Source of the DNA: Rhineura floridana
Taxonomy: Eukaryota > Chordata > Lepidosauria > Squamata > Rhineuridae
DNA length: 64,000 nt
Assembly (NCBI RefSeq): GCF_030035675.1
Contig: NC_084484.1
Coordinates: 187,366,934 to 187,430,933, forward strand
Direction: 5' to 3'
The stretch's first letter is position 1; each line of letters starts with the position of its first letter. This document shows, piece after piece, positions 21,350-32,586 of this stretch. Below the pieces are notes generated by a model that worked only from the letters and a program-made list of their open reading frames with translations, was not told where the DNA came from and did not search any database. Position numbers and translations under genes: made by a program.

Positions 21350-21665
21350 GCTGGCTCAGGCCAAAGGGGCTCATCTCGTCCAGCATCCTGTTCTCACTGT
21401 AGCCACCCAGATGCCCCAAATGGGAATCCCACAAGGAGGACCTGAGTGCAGTGGTGCTCTCCCCCATTTGTGGTTCCCATAAAACTGGTATTCAGAGGAA
21501 AACAGCCTCCCAAAAGGGAGGTAGAACATAGGCATTGTGGCTGGTAGACATTGATGGCTGTACCTTCCATGTATTTGGCTAATAATCTATTGAGGATATC
21601 CAAGTTGGTGGCCATCATCACATCTTATGGGCATGGATTCCATAATTCAACTTTCGCAGATGAGG
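21350..21665 (-). mobile_element. Old CR1 LINE 3' end
   Basis: Plus-strand TCCAGCATCCTGTTCTCACT, CAGATGCC and GGCTGGTAGACATTGATGGC are the inverse of the CR1 3' UTR and ORF2 end. Heavily diverged. Confidence 0.7.
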
Positions 21666-22069
21666 TCCTGTTATGTTAAAAAGTTCTCCTTCTCCTGCTT
21701 CTGCTCCTTTTCCTCTGCTGCCCCTTTTGCCCAGGAACGACTTCCGTCCCCCCACAGAGGTCCTACATATTGCCAACGTCCTCCCTTCATATCCCCCCTT
21801 AGAAAACCACCTCCCCTGTGGGTCCTCAATCCCCTCAGTCTGCAGCCCTAGACTGAAATGAGGCCTAAGGATGTGGCAATGACCAGAGCATGCCTTCTTT
21901 GCTTTTTTAAAAAGTCCCCTATGATCTTCTTCATTTCCCTCTGTTGTCTCTACCTGTGCCAAAGTTTAGGGTGTAAGCGCCTGAAGGCAGCCTCCTGTTT
22001 CCTTGTAGTAAATCTCTGAACCACCCTCCCCAAAAGTGCCATGACACAGAGACACTTACAGCACATCCT

Positions 22070-22140
22070 ACGGAAGTAACTCTTGTTGGATGCAATGGGG
22101 CTCACTCCCAGATAGGTGGGGGTTAGGACTACAGCCTAAA
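22070..22140. repeat. Short interspersed repeat Y fragment
   Basis: GTTGGATGCAATGGGGCTCA resembles the block at 22320, 29135 and 58995. Unclassified, probably a MITE. Confidence 0.35.
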
Positions 22141-22317
22141 TAGTTTATGGTGGAGTGAGGTTTTGTTGGCAACAGTGTACTTTAGCAGGTGCATGAAATG
22201 GCTTCAGAGGTGGTGCTGCCTCCCACATGGATGAGAGGCAGGGGAGGATAAACTTGAGTTAACAAGGTGGGGTGATAAGTAAAAAGGGGTTGTGTCCCCT
22301 GTTAGTCATGATCAGAG

Positions 22318-22400
22318 CAGCAGACCTATTGAAATTCATAGACCTAAGTCAATCATGTCCATCAGCTTCAGTGGGTTTACTCTGAGTAGGGCTAACATTA
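22318..22400. repeat. Interspersed repeat Y
   Basis: CAGACCTATTGAAATTCATA and AGTGGGTTTACTCTGAGTAG are shared with 29135-29275 and 58995-59105. The sequence is partly self-complementary. Class unknown. Confidence 0.5.
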
Positions 22401-23616
22401 AACACGTCCCACAATAAACAGAAATAGTGCCCTGAGCACGCCATGATTACATTCATCAGTCTTTTACGGAAGTGTTTATTGACAGAGTACAAGACCTTAG
22501 TAAGTTTATGCCTCGATAAACATGCATTAGCATTCACAAATGCATCCTAGTTCTGCAGTAGCAGGCTGCTGTACAACTGTCCTTTTGGACATTTCTATCT
22601 TTATGTTAAGAGACGAGTGCATCCAGTGTATTTCATGCTTCAAAGATACAGCCACATCCTTCTCTGTTGATGACCCTGAAGTCTAGCAGAGGCCAGGGCG
22701 CAAGGGTCTGAGGCTGCAGAGCTGGCAGCTGAGAGGCCAGAGGAAGTTCAGGGCTCTGCGCGAGCTGTTGCTGCTGGAGATCAGAAGAACACTGAGCCTG
22801 AGGCTGGCAGACAGGAGCCCCCATAGCATCAGGGAGTGCAGAGCCAGCGCCAAGACCATCACGGGAGCCTTCTCCAGGGCCCGAGAATAAACCCAATGCC
22901 TCCCACAGTTCCTCGCTGGTTCGGGAATGCACCGGGCATTTGGCCATGGGGCGTAGGAGGGACGGCCCTTTGATGAACTCAGTCCTGAGCAAGGGGTGTC
23001 TTGCTCCGTGGGCACCTCTGCAGGACCAGAATGGGGCATGCTCAGTCCTCTCCTCATATATTCAAAGCTGTTTATATATTGCTTTTCTATTAAAAAAACA
23101 TCCAGACTGGTTTAATGTTTCGACACAAAACAATGCTGAAATGTTGAAATGCAGTAATACAATAAAATATCAAATCAGTAAATGGTAGACTGCAGCAGGT
23201 AACAATTTGGACAGCAGGCTGCTATTGTTATAAAATCAAACACAGACATGAGCAACTTCTGTTAAAACACACCCACCTACCCACACGCCTAACAGCAACC
23301 AGAACTGCACCAAAGGGGTAACCAATGGCCATTAAGGCAAGGAGTGAAGCAAAATGCCCTTTCCAGAATAGACCTTTGTGGATTTATCTCAATGGGAATG
23401 GGATAAGCACACCATTCTGCTGCTTATCACATTTATGTATTTTTGTCAGTAACTTGTTAGTTGTTACAATGTCGACCCGTGGACAGCTTTGTAATTGGTT
23501 AAAATCTTGGAATGAGGGATGGGAGGGTGATTTGGTTCAATCCTATGTAAAACGTGAATAGTTGCATCTAGATTCCCAAAGAGGAAAATACTCGGGTGAA
23601 AGGCATGAGGGGATGC
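22401..23616. other. No gene recognised; GC-rich patch at 22640-23010
   Basis: A minus-strand frame of about 120 codons (22633-22992) is rich in Pro, Gln and Leu with no known motif. I consider it non-coding or decayed repeat. Confidence 0.4.
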
Positions 23617-23846
23617 AGGGGCCAATTTATTTATTTATTTCATTTACATCCCACCTCTTCCCCAAAGAGCTTGAGGTGGTGTTCGTGGTTCTCCCCTCCT
23701 CACAACAACCCTGTGAGGTAGGTTAGGCTGCGAGGCAGTGACTGGCCTAAGGTCAGGCAGTGAGCTTCATGGCCGAGTGGGGATTTGAACTCCTGGTCTC
23801 CCCAGTCCCAGTCCAACACTCTAACCACTACGCCATACTGGCATAA
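23617..23846 (-). mobile_element. tRNA-derived SINE with L2-like tail
   Basis: Read on the minus strand it begins CAGTATGGCGTAGTGGTTAG (A-box region) and has GGAGTTCAAATCCCC (B box, RGTTCRAANYC). It then has the core CAGTCACTGCCTCGCAGCCT and a 3' end GGGATGTAAATGAAATAAAT. The 3' tail resembles the L2 LINE tails in this window, so L2 machinery probably moved it (MIR-like arrangement). Confidence 0.8.
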
Positions 23847-23974
23847 GGAAACGGAACTACTTTTCTAATCAGTGAACTATACAACCCTTGGAGGCTCCAC
23901 CGGGCAGATGGATCTGGATGCATATAAATCATATCAGTTTTACACTTCCTCATCCTTTGGGGTCTAACATCAGT

Positions 23975-24194
23975 TTGAGTCAGGTTGAACATCAGGAAAA
24001 ACTTCCTCACTGTTAGAGCGGTATGACAATGGAAGCAATTACCTAAGGAGGTGGTAGGCTCTACAACACTGGAGGCCTTCAAGAGGCAGCTAGACAGCCC
24101 ACCTGCCAAGGATGCTTTAAGTTGGATTCCTGCATTGAGCAGGGGTTTGGACTAGATAGCCTTACAGGCCCCATCCAACTCTACGATTCTATGA
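23975..24194 (+). mobile_element. CR1 LINE 3' end overlapping the OR 3' end
   Basis: AACATCAGGAAAAACTTCCT, GTATGACAATGGAAGC and GGACTAGATAGCCTTACAGG are the CR1 ORF2 end and 3' UTR. It closes with CTCTACGATTCTATGA, the ATTCTATG octamer typical of CR1 ends. Its last bases are also the last codons of OR gene 3 on the other strand. Confidence 0.85.
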
Positions 24195-25158
24195 GCCAAG
24201 ACCCAGCTTGGAGCCCTTTGGGGTAGAATGGCTTCAGTACTTTCACCCGGATTTGCTTGGTTTTCATGCCGTAGATGATGGGGTTGAGCATGGCGGGCAC
24301 CAGGAGATAGAGGTCAGCCAATAAGATGTGGATGTGTGCAGGGATATGGTGCCCCCAGCGTTGTGTGTAAAAGGAGAAAAGGGCAAGGGTGTAGAAGATC
24401 AGGATGACACAGATGTGGGAGCCACAAGTTCCAAAGGATTTCTGTCGAGCCTCCTTAGAGGAGAGACCCATGACTGCCCTAAGAATAAGTGCATAGGAGA
24501 TGGCAATTAGAATTGAGTCTGAGCCCACCACGAAGGTAGCGGCAGTGATCCCATAGATGTTGTTGGGTGCGGTATCTCCACAGGCCAGCTTGACCACCGC
24601 CATGTGCTCGCAATAGGAATGGGCGATGACATTGGGCCCATGGTAAGGCAGATGGCTCACCATGCAAGTCAAAGGCGTCATAAAGCCGATGCCCCTCATG
24701 AAGGCCGCACACCCAATCTTGGCAATGGTGGAGCTGGTGAGAATGGTGGTGTAGCGTAGGGGGGCACAGATAGCCATGTAGCGGTCAAAGGCCATTGCGA
24801 GCAGCACCCCGGATTCCACAGCTGAGAAACCATGGATGAAGAACATCTGGATGATGCAGGCTTTGAAGCCAATAGTGTGGGAGTGGAACCAGAAGATGCC
24901 AAGGATCTTGGGCACAGTGGAGGTGGACAGCACCAAGTCAAGGATGGCCAGCATGCAAAGGAAATAGTACATGGGCAAGTGAAGGCTTGGCTCCCTCTTG
25001 ACCACAAAGAGGATGGTGAAGTTCCCCAGCAAGGTGACCAAGTACATGGAACAGAAGGGGAAGGCAATCCAGAAGTGGGCAGCTTCCAGACCGGGAATCC
25101 CCATTAGGACAAAAACTGAGGGGTTGCTGGAGCGATTGTAGCATCCCACAGTTTCCAT
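24181..25158 (-). CDS. Class I olfactory receptor (OR52-like)
   Basis: A single-exon, 325-residue seven-TM odorant receptor. It has sequon N8-R-S, GIPGLEAAHFW, LLGNFT in TM1 (Phe where most have Cys), MAFDRYMAICAPLRY at TM3/ICL2, [17 protein letters not shown] in loop 2, FGTCGSHICVI in TM6 and NPIIYGMKTKQIR at TM7. The start is the first ATG, about 25 bases past a likely acceptor (TTAGTTGCAG). The C-terminus is odd: the final codons L-I-E-S and the TAG stop lie inside a CR1 3' tail, so the original end has been replaced by retrotransposon sequence. The rest looks under constraint, so the gene is probably still functional. Confidence 0.94.
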   Translation of the reverse strand: METVGCYNRSSNPSVFVLMGIPGLEAAHFWIAFPFCSMYLVTLLGNFTILFVVKREPSLHLPMYYFLCMLAILDLVLSTSTVPKILGIFWFHSHTIGFKACIIQMFFIHGFSAVESGVLLAMAFDRYMAICAPLRYTTILTSSTIAKIGCAAFMRGIGFMTPLTCMVSHLPYHGPNVIAHSYCEHMAVVKLACGDTAPNNIYGITAATFVVGSDSILIAISYALILRAVMGLSSKEARQKSFGTCGSHICVILIFYTLALFSFYTQRWGHHIPAHIHILLADLYLLVPAMLNPIIYGMKTKQIRVKVLKPFYPKGLQAGSWLIES

Positions 25159-25183
25159 CTTGCTCCCAGGACCATTTCATAGT

Positions 25184-25200
25184 CTGCAACTAAGGCGACA
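25184..25200 (-). other. Putative splice acceptor of OR gene 3
   Basis: Minus-strand TCGCCTTAGTTGCAG ends 25 bases before the ATG. Confidence 0.4.
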
Positions 25201-25204
25201 AGAC

Positions 25205-26231
25205 AGTTAGACAGAGCTATGTCTGCAGGTTAAGGCCAGGTGAGACCAAGGAGGTTAGGAACACCCAGTAGCAGTTTAACATTTCCTCTGCTACATCACC
25301 TGTCTTTGGTTCTCCCTCTCCCAAAAATTGTCACAGGTGTGATCAACTGACATCGCAACTGCACCCTGAGAATGAACATCCAGTACTTCTGAGTTGCCCA
25401 TCAGAGGTGGAAATGGAAGCAAAACATCAGCATCTTATTTCCCCACCACTTAAAAACAACAGCCAAGAACTCCGAGAAATACTGTTGGTTACATTATAAG
25501 AATCCAGGCCTTCCACCAGGCTGGGAGCATGGCTAATCCCTCTCCCCCAGGCTCTGCATGAGAATAGTGATGTTGTCCTCAGAAATGGTGGTGAGTCTAC
25601 TCAGATCCTAACCCTCATATTGCACATGAGAGCTCCTGGCAATAGTGCCAGAACAGTGGCCTGGATTATTAGATCCTCCCTCCCATAGAATCAGCCACCT
25701 TCTCAGCTGTGGGCATCATTCTTCCACTCCCCGCTGGCATCCCTCTCTGATCACTTGCCTCTTGCTCTCAAGTGGAGAATTGGGCCCATCCCAGGGTATG
25801 CTGGAGATGCCGGATTGCCACACTCACCTGGGTCTCACTGCTGTGACACTTCCACACTCACAGAAATTGCCACAAGCTGGTTGGGTGACAGGAGTATTTT
25901 ATACTCCGTACTGAAACTCCTGAGAGACTGGACACTTCAGCCCTGAGCTCCTGAGATCATCATCATTAACCGAAGAAAATCCAGCATCAAGCTCAGGGAA
26001 CAGCCTTGCGGAAGGGCTACACATTCCCATTGACTTCTTCATTAGCCCCCAGGGGTTCTTCAGAGTGCTCTCTGTGCACTTCTGCCAACAGTAAAAGTGA
26101 CTACATGTTTGACAGCAATGTATGGAAACCACCTGCAAGATTCATCCAGTCTGTTAGCCAACCACAAATTTGTGCTGGTGAATTCTAGCAAATGCTATCC
26201 AGTTCCTTTAGGTATTATTAAAATGGTAACT
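25205..26231. other. No gene recognised
   Basis: Region upstream of OR gene 3, where its promoter and 5' exon would be expected. No repeat or frame of note. Confidence 0.45.
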
Positions 26232-26482
26232 GAGGTTATCATACTTTGGACACATCATGAGAAGACATGATTCACTAGAAAAGACAATAATGCTGGGAAA
26301 AACAGAAGGGAGTAGAAAAAGAGGAAGGCCAAACAAGAGATGGATTGATTCCATAAAGGAAGCCACGGAGCTGAATTTACAAGATCTGAACAGGGTGGTT
26401 CATGACAGATGCTCTTGGAGGTCACTGATTCATAGGGTCGCCATAAGTCGTAGTCGACTTGAAGGCACATAACAACAAAACA
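26232..26482 (+). mobile_element. BovB/RTE LINE 3' end
   Basis: It encodes the BovB C-terminus: TIMLGKTEGSRKRGRPNKRW, then LNLQDLNRVVHDRCSWRSLI. It ends in GACTTGAAGGCACATAACAA. Strongly 5'-truncated. Confidence 0.9.
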
Positions 26483-26669
26483 GAGTGTACCCAGTTCTTC
26501 CTTTTAGTTCCCACATCCCCTGGCATTTACTCAGTGGAAAATAAATCTTGAGTGGAGGTTTCTGGTTAAACTTGAGTTTTCCACCATCCAGTGCCCCTGA
26601 CATTGTTTGAATGATTTCTGCAGGCACTTGACCTACTCATGAGATGTCACAAATAAGAATCCCTGGAGT

Positions 26670-27168
26670 CAGGGTTGAGCAGAAAAGTTTGTAAGCTTGC
26701 AGATGACAGCAAATTATCATCATGATGAAATCCAAACTAGAATGTGGAGATCTCCAAAGCCATCTCCATAGCACTCTTCAAGTACATGAAAGGTTGTCAC
26801 ACAGAGGAGGGCTGGGATCTCTTCTCGATCGCCCCAGAGTGCAGGACATGGAATAATGGGCTCAAGTTGCAGGAAGCCAGATTTCAACTGGACATCAGGA
26901 AAAACTTCCTAACTGTTAGAGCAATACGACAATGGAACCAATGACCTAACATAAGAACATAAGAACATAAGAAGAGCCTGCTGGATCAGGCCAGTGGCCC
27001 ATCTACCTAGAGAGGTAGTGGGCTCTCCGACACTGGAGGCATTCAAGAGGCAGCTGGACAGCCATCTGTCGGGAATGCTTTGATTTGGATTCCTACATTG
27101 AGCAGGGGGTTGGACTTGATGGCCTTATAGGCCCCTTCCAACTCTACTATTCTATGATTCTATGATCC
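26670..27168 (+). mobile_element. CR1 LINE 3' part (ATTCTATG type)
   Basis: It starts with a decayed FADDT-like stretch near 26695. It then has [18 protein letters not shown] and the 3' UTR GGACTTGATGGCCTTATAGG, and ends (ATTCTATG)n. A second, tiny CR1 tail is inserted at 26948-27006. Confidence 0.85.
26948..27006 (-). mobile_element. Tiny CR1 3'-end insertion
   Basis: (CATAAGAA)n followed by GAGCCTGCTGGATCAGGCCA is the last ~57 bases of the other CR1 subfamily (compare 49655). ACCTAA/ACCTAG flanks suggest a 6-bp duplication. Confidence 0.75.
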
Positions 27169-27543
27169 TGACCCTCTTCTGTGTGGCAACCTTTCATATA
27201 CTTGAAAAGTGCTATCATATCTCCCTTCAGTCTTCTCTTCTCAAGGCTAAACATGCCCACTTCTTTCAGTCTCTCCTCATAGGGCTTTGTTTCCAGTCCC
27301 TTGATCATCCTTGTTGCCCTCCTCTGAACCCATTGCAGTTTGTTTGCATCCTTCTTGAAGTGCTGTGTCCAGAACTGGATGCAATACTCAAGATGAGGCC
27401 TAACCAGTGCCAAACAGAGGGGAACAAATACTTCATACAATTTAGAAACTATACTTGTGTTAATGCAGCCTAAGATAGTATTTGCTTTTTTTTGCAGCCA
27501 TATCACACTGTTGGCTCATATTCAGCTTGTGATCATCAAGAAC
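27169..27543 (-). mobile_element. CR1 LINE internal fragment
   Basis: The minus strand encodes [38 protein letters not shown] and [20 protein letters not shown], the CR1 ORF2 C-terminal region. Its 3' UTR is absent where it meets the tail of the opposite-strand CR1. Confidence 0.85.
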
Positions 27544-27945
27544 TGTAGGAGAATTCTTTTTCCATTGGGATCTTTTGCTGGGGCTCCTTAAAGAAAATAT
27601 TTGAGGACACAGGCTTGAAGCAAAAAGGTAGGCCTTTATTCTTTACAAGCATATGCAGGGCCATATGCAGGGTCAGCCCCTCAGAAACATCCAGGAGAGA
27701 CCGCACTGAGGCACTGTGTGCAAGCTCTTTTATAGAGTACAGTTACAGCATGTGACAATGATTTCAGCAATCTCATGAGTCCTTGCCCACATAACATCGT
27801 TTCCAAACCAATCAGAAAGCATTAGCTAACTACAGTGGTGATTCCAAGATTCTGTCCATATCATAAATGTTACCATTGTCCTACTGTCTCTTCAAGACTA
27901 ATGAATTTTGGTTCTAGTTAGAACAGTTACTTCTGTGAATATGTT
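27544..27945 (-). repeat. LTR-like sequence, possible solo LTR (fossil)
   Basis: On the minus strand a TATA-like CTATAAAAGAGC precedes an AATAAAGGCC poly(A)-type signal by about 90 bases. The piece ends TTCTCCTACA. This looks like the U3-R-U5 of a retrovirus-like LTR. I could not find a clear target duplication or the TG end, so the call is tentative. Confidence 0.4.
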
Positions 27946-28186
27946 TTTCAAGCAGATTCAGATTGGACATTAGAAGGAACTTCTTGACAGTAAGGGCAGT
28001 TCGGCAATGGAACTGACTGCCTAGGGCGGTGGTGGGATCCCCTTCGCTGGATGTCTTCAAGCAGAGGCTGGACAACTATCTGCGGGAGATGCTCTAGCTG
28101 TGGATTTCCTGCCGTGAGCAGGGGGTTGGACTCGATGGCCTACAAGGCCCCTTCCAACTGTATGATTCTATGATTCTATGATTCAT
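27946..28186 (+). mobile_element. CR1 LINE 3' end
   Basis: CAGATTGGACATTAGAAGGA, GGACTCGATGGCCTACAAGG and three ATTCTATG-type octamers at the end. Confidence 0.85.
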
Positions 28187-30177
28187 ACCCAGTACATTCC
28201 GTATGCCATTGTTGCATTGTTTCTGATCAGTCAGGCTGACCCTGGTACATCTGGAAATATCTTGGACAAGTTCCCTGAGTTTAGTTTGGGAACTTAACTT
28301 AGGGTGTTTGTGAATGTATGAGCACCCCTAGTTCTATTCCTTTGCCATAGGGGTTCTTATATCCTTACATTTTTCTCAGAAATCCCATTTCTTTACTTAT
28401 AAAATACATAGCTCAATAGAGGGGATTTTATTCAAACCCCTGAGCTACATTGTGAAACCACACAGACAAAGGAAAGACTGGATGACTGGCTTTTTCAGCC
28501 CCAGAAATATAGAGGCAGGCAGGCCACCCCAGAAGTACCTTTTTCTTAATGAAAACACACTTATAAAGTTGTAAATTTAATACATTGGATTGTTTAAAAT
28601 CATTACTAAAATCTATTTCTCTTCATTAAGACATTTGATTATGCTTTTCCTCTCTAGATGGATTATTGCTATACATAGGAATCAAACTTTAGCAATTTCA
28701 TCAATCACAACTTTCTCTCGCTCCTTGATTCTGAACAATAAAGTAATTAATCTCAGCCTTGTCAAATACTGGCGATTTGGCAAGAACGCTGTGACCTGTT
28801 GCCAATGGCAACAGGTTTTTACCTATAAGTCTGAATAAAACATTAAGATTCAGGGTTCCCTATATGCATGAATCTCAGGACCCCAATAGGCCTGAAGTTC
28901 AATATTTAACTCCTTATGATTATAAAAGAAATGTGCCTTCTTAATATCTATGATTATATATGTGTGGATATATAGAGTTCCCCATTAGAACCACCTATTC
29001 CAAGTGCCCCTCTCAGTTCCATGATGCCTCCATAAGGATACTATTGCTTTCCTACATCCACCTCACTCACCAATCCAGGCAATGATGGGAAATGAAACAC
29101 GGTTCAGAGCCTAGTGGTACCTCAAGACACACATATTGGGTTGGACCCAGAGTAAGCTATGCTTAAAGTAGACCTATTGGAATCAATGAGATTTTAATGA
29201 TAACTTAAATTTGTTGACTTCAGTGGCTCTACATGAAGCATGACTTAGTGTGTGGATCCAGCCCATTTATTTAATGGGCCAGAGCCCACTTCCTCATATG
29301 CATTAAATCGGGAATGAGAGGCTATATATTGATCTGAAGAGATGGAAGAGGACAAGAAACAATGGAGGGCACATCCTGCTCTTCAAGTTGTGATGGTTAG
29401 ATGTTTGGATGATAAGATGCTATTTTCAGCCCTTGGATTGTACACTCCATCACGTTCTTCAGGTGCGGCATGCGTCTGTTCAGCAAAAAGGAGGTTCATG
29501 TCCTCTGGTTCCCCCACCCTACCCTACAACCGTAAATAACTGATATCAGGGACTAAAGCAGATTCATTCTGGCCACCATCAAGTCTCTGAGCATTATGTA
29601 TAGAATTGCGGGCAGCTGAGCCCAGTGGAAACCCAAAGGGATTGTATAGGCAGATGCTTTATAAACAGCCTCGCTTTCTATTCTGAAAGGCATAAGCTGG
29701 TTACCAGGCAAGCATACAATTGATCATGAACAGAGACCTCGGGATCTTCTGGGCTTCAGTAAGTGAGCGATTGTCTCATTTGTTCCTTTAAGAACTGCCA
29801 CATGCCATTAAAATATTCGCCACCATGATATTTTTTCTTAATGTTGGCAGTATAGGATTTTGCAAATAAATAAAAATCAAATAAATAAATGATGAAAAGT
29901 GCTGCACAGACAAGAGGTTGCGAACGATGAATCCAGTAGGGTGAAGTGAAATGCATGGAACAACCAGCACATTTTGCGCACATAAGAACTATTCAGTGGA
30001 AGCTGAATGTTGAAATGTGAAGGCACTAGCAGCCCTGCAAGTCCTGACTGTGGTTCTATCACTGCTGTCTTGTTCTGTACGCAAGGCTGGTCTGGATAAG
30101 CAAAGAGAACTCTGTGATATTGGATGTTAGCTGACAGCAGGCACAAGAGAACTTGCATGGAGAGCCTGTTGAAATCC
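28187..30177. other. Repeat Y copy at 29135-29275; otherwise nothing recognised
   Basis: 29135-29275 holds AGTAGACCTATTGGAATCAA and GTGTGGATCCAGCCC, repeat Y. The rest is AT-rich and unique-looking, with no gene evidence. Confidence 0.4.
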
Positions 30178-30300
30178 ATTTATTTACAATAATTGCATAT
30201 CACCTAATAACTTAGTGTTCCCTGGGCAGTGAACAATACGGTTTACAAGAAATGATTTTTAACAAAGCAAACAAATAATTAAAAAGAAAGGGAGATCAAA
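30178..30300 (-). repeat. Possible L2 3' UTR scrap
   Basis: TTCCCTGGGCAGTGAACAAT resembles the inverse of L2 3' UTR ends. Short and diverged. Confidence 0.4.
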
Positions 30301-30699
30301 TCACCAGCCGCAAACAATATAGAAAAGCATAAAACTCTAGCTCAGGCCCACAGCCCAGAACACTCTTGCATGTATGTAAGCCTTCTTGTCTAAATGTGGT
30401 GCAGCAAGTTTGTCATTTGAAGATATTTTCTATATTGGGAATTAATTTTCCTCGGTTAATGTTGATATTGCATGTTTCACAAGTGCAGTCAATTACCTCG
30501 CCTTTTTGCATTGTGTCTTCAGAGAACTGAAATTATTTTTATTTATTTATTTTATTACATTTTTAGACCGCCCTATAGCAATAAGCTCCCAGGGCAGTGT
30601 ACAGCATAATAAAACAGGTTAAAATACAAGTGGATGTAAATACAATACAACATGAAACATAATTAAAATTTTCAAATTTAAATACAAATTTTTAAATTT

Positions 30700-32586
30700 T
30701 TAAAATGCCTGGGCAAAGAGGTAGGTCTTTACCTGGCGCCAAAAAGATAGCAGAGAAGGCGCCAGGTGTATCTCATCAGGGAGGGCGTTCCATAGTTCGG
30801 GAGCCACCACTGAGAAGGCCCTAGCTCTAGTTATCATTCTCCGTGCCTCCCTATGTGTTGGGACACGGAGAAGGGCCTTCGACGTCAAGCGCAGCGACCG
30901 GGTAGGTACATAGCGGGAGAGGCGTTCCGCCAGGTATTGCAGTCCGATGCCATTAAGGGCTTTATAGGTAAGAACCAACACTTTGAATCTGGCCCGGAAA
31001 CACATTGGTAGCCAGTGCAGCTGGGCCAGGACAGGTGTTATATGATCAAATTTTTTAGTCCCAGTAAGAACTCTGGCCGCAGCATTCTGCACCAGCTGAA
31101 GTTTCCGAACCGTCTTCATAGGTAACCCTACGTAGAGTGCATTACAGTAGTCCAATCTAGAGGTTACCAGAGCATGGATAACTGTGGTGAGGTTCTCCCT
31201 ATCCAGATAGGGTCGTAGTTGGGCTACCAGCCGAAGCTGGTAGAACGCATTCCGTGCCACCGAGGCTACTTGAGCCTCCAGTGACAGGAGCGGATCTAAT
31301 AAGACCCCCAAACTACGGACCTGCTCCTTTAGGGGGAGTGTAACCCCATCTAGGGCAGGTCGGACATCAACCATCTGGGCAGAGAGCCCCCCCACCAACA
31401 GCATCTCAGTCTTGTCAGGATTGAGTCTCAGTTTATTAGCTCTCATCCAGACCATTATCGCAGCCAGGCAGCGGTTTAGTACATTAACAGCCTCACCTGA
31501 AGAAGATGAAAAGGAGAAGTAGAGCTGCGTATCATCAGCGTATTGCTGGAAATGCACTCCAAATCTCCTAATGACCTCGCCCAGCGGCTTCATATAGATA
31601 TTAAAGAGCATGGGGGACAGAACTGAACCCTGTGGGACCCCATATTGGAGTATCCAGGGATTCGAGTAATGCTCCCCAAGCACCAACTTCTGGAGACGAT
31701 TCTCAAGGTAGGAGCGCAGCCACTGCCAAGCAGTGCCTCCAACTCCCAAATCCGAGAGTCGCTCCAAAAGAATACCATGGTCGATGGTATCAAAAGCCGC
31801 TGAGAGATCAAGGAGAACCAACAGAGTTACACTCCCTCTGTCTTTCTCCCGACAGAGGTCATCATACAGGGTGACCAAGGCTGTTTCTGTACCAAACCCC
31901 GGCTGAAAGCCCGATTGACATGGATCCAGATAATCAGTTTCATCCAAGAGAGCCTGGAGCTGGCGAGCGACCACACGCTCTAAAAACTTGCCTAGGAACG
32001 GAACATTTGCTACCGGTCTATAGTTGTCAAGATGTTCAGGGTCCAAGGAGGGTTTCTTTAGGAGCGGTCTCACCACCGCCTGTTTCAGGCAGGGTGGTAC
32101 CACTCCCTCTCGTAAAGAGGCATTGATCACCTCCTTGGCCCATCCGGCTGTTCCGTTCCTGCTAGCTTTTATTAGCCATGAGGGGCAAGGATCCAGAGCA
32201 GAAGTGGTCGCCCGCACCTGTCCAAGCACCTTGTCCACATCCTCGAGCTGTACCAACTGAAATTCATCCAATAAAACAGGACAGGATTGTGCTCCAGACA
32301 CCTCATTAGGCTCAACTGCTACAATAGTGGAGTCAAGGTCCCGGCAGATGTTCGTGATCGTATCTTGGAAGTGTCTCGCAAACTCATTACAGCGGGCTGT
32401 TGATGGTATTATTGCGTTCTGAGGACCAGAGTGTAAAAGTCCCCGAACAACTTTATAAAGTTCCGCTGGGCGGTTAGAAGATGACTGATTGGAGGCAGCA
32501 AAGTACTGCTTCTTCGCTGCCCTCACCGCCTTCACATAGAGCTTGGTAGAGACCTTCACAAGTGCAAGACCACAGCCGTCGGGAGT
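30700..32586 (-). pseudogene. L2 ORF2 reverse transcriptase region
   Basis: An open frame of more than 600 codons. It contains [74 protein letters not shown], the catalytic box [17 protein letters not shown] and [20 protein letters not shown]. The C-terminal LHWLPMCFRARFKVLVLTYK and FSVVAPELWNALPDE follow. RT and thumb look complete. Confidence 0.9.

Noticed and set aside
22633-22992. Pro/Gln/Leu-rich minus-strand frame as a host exon
   Set aside because: No splice signals paired with it, no known motif, and an overlapping frame is equally open.
23700-23846. A functional tRNA gene
   Set aside because: A and B boxes are present, but the cloverleaf arms do not pair and a SINE body and tail follow.
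26670-27543. Twin-priming (5' inversion) of one CR1
   Set aside because: The inverted piece lies beyond the 3' tail, not 5' of it, so two separate events are more likely.
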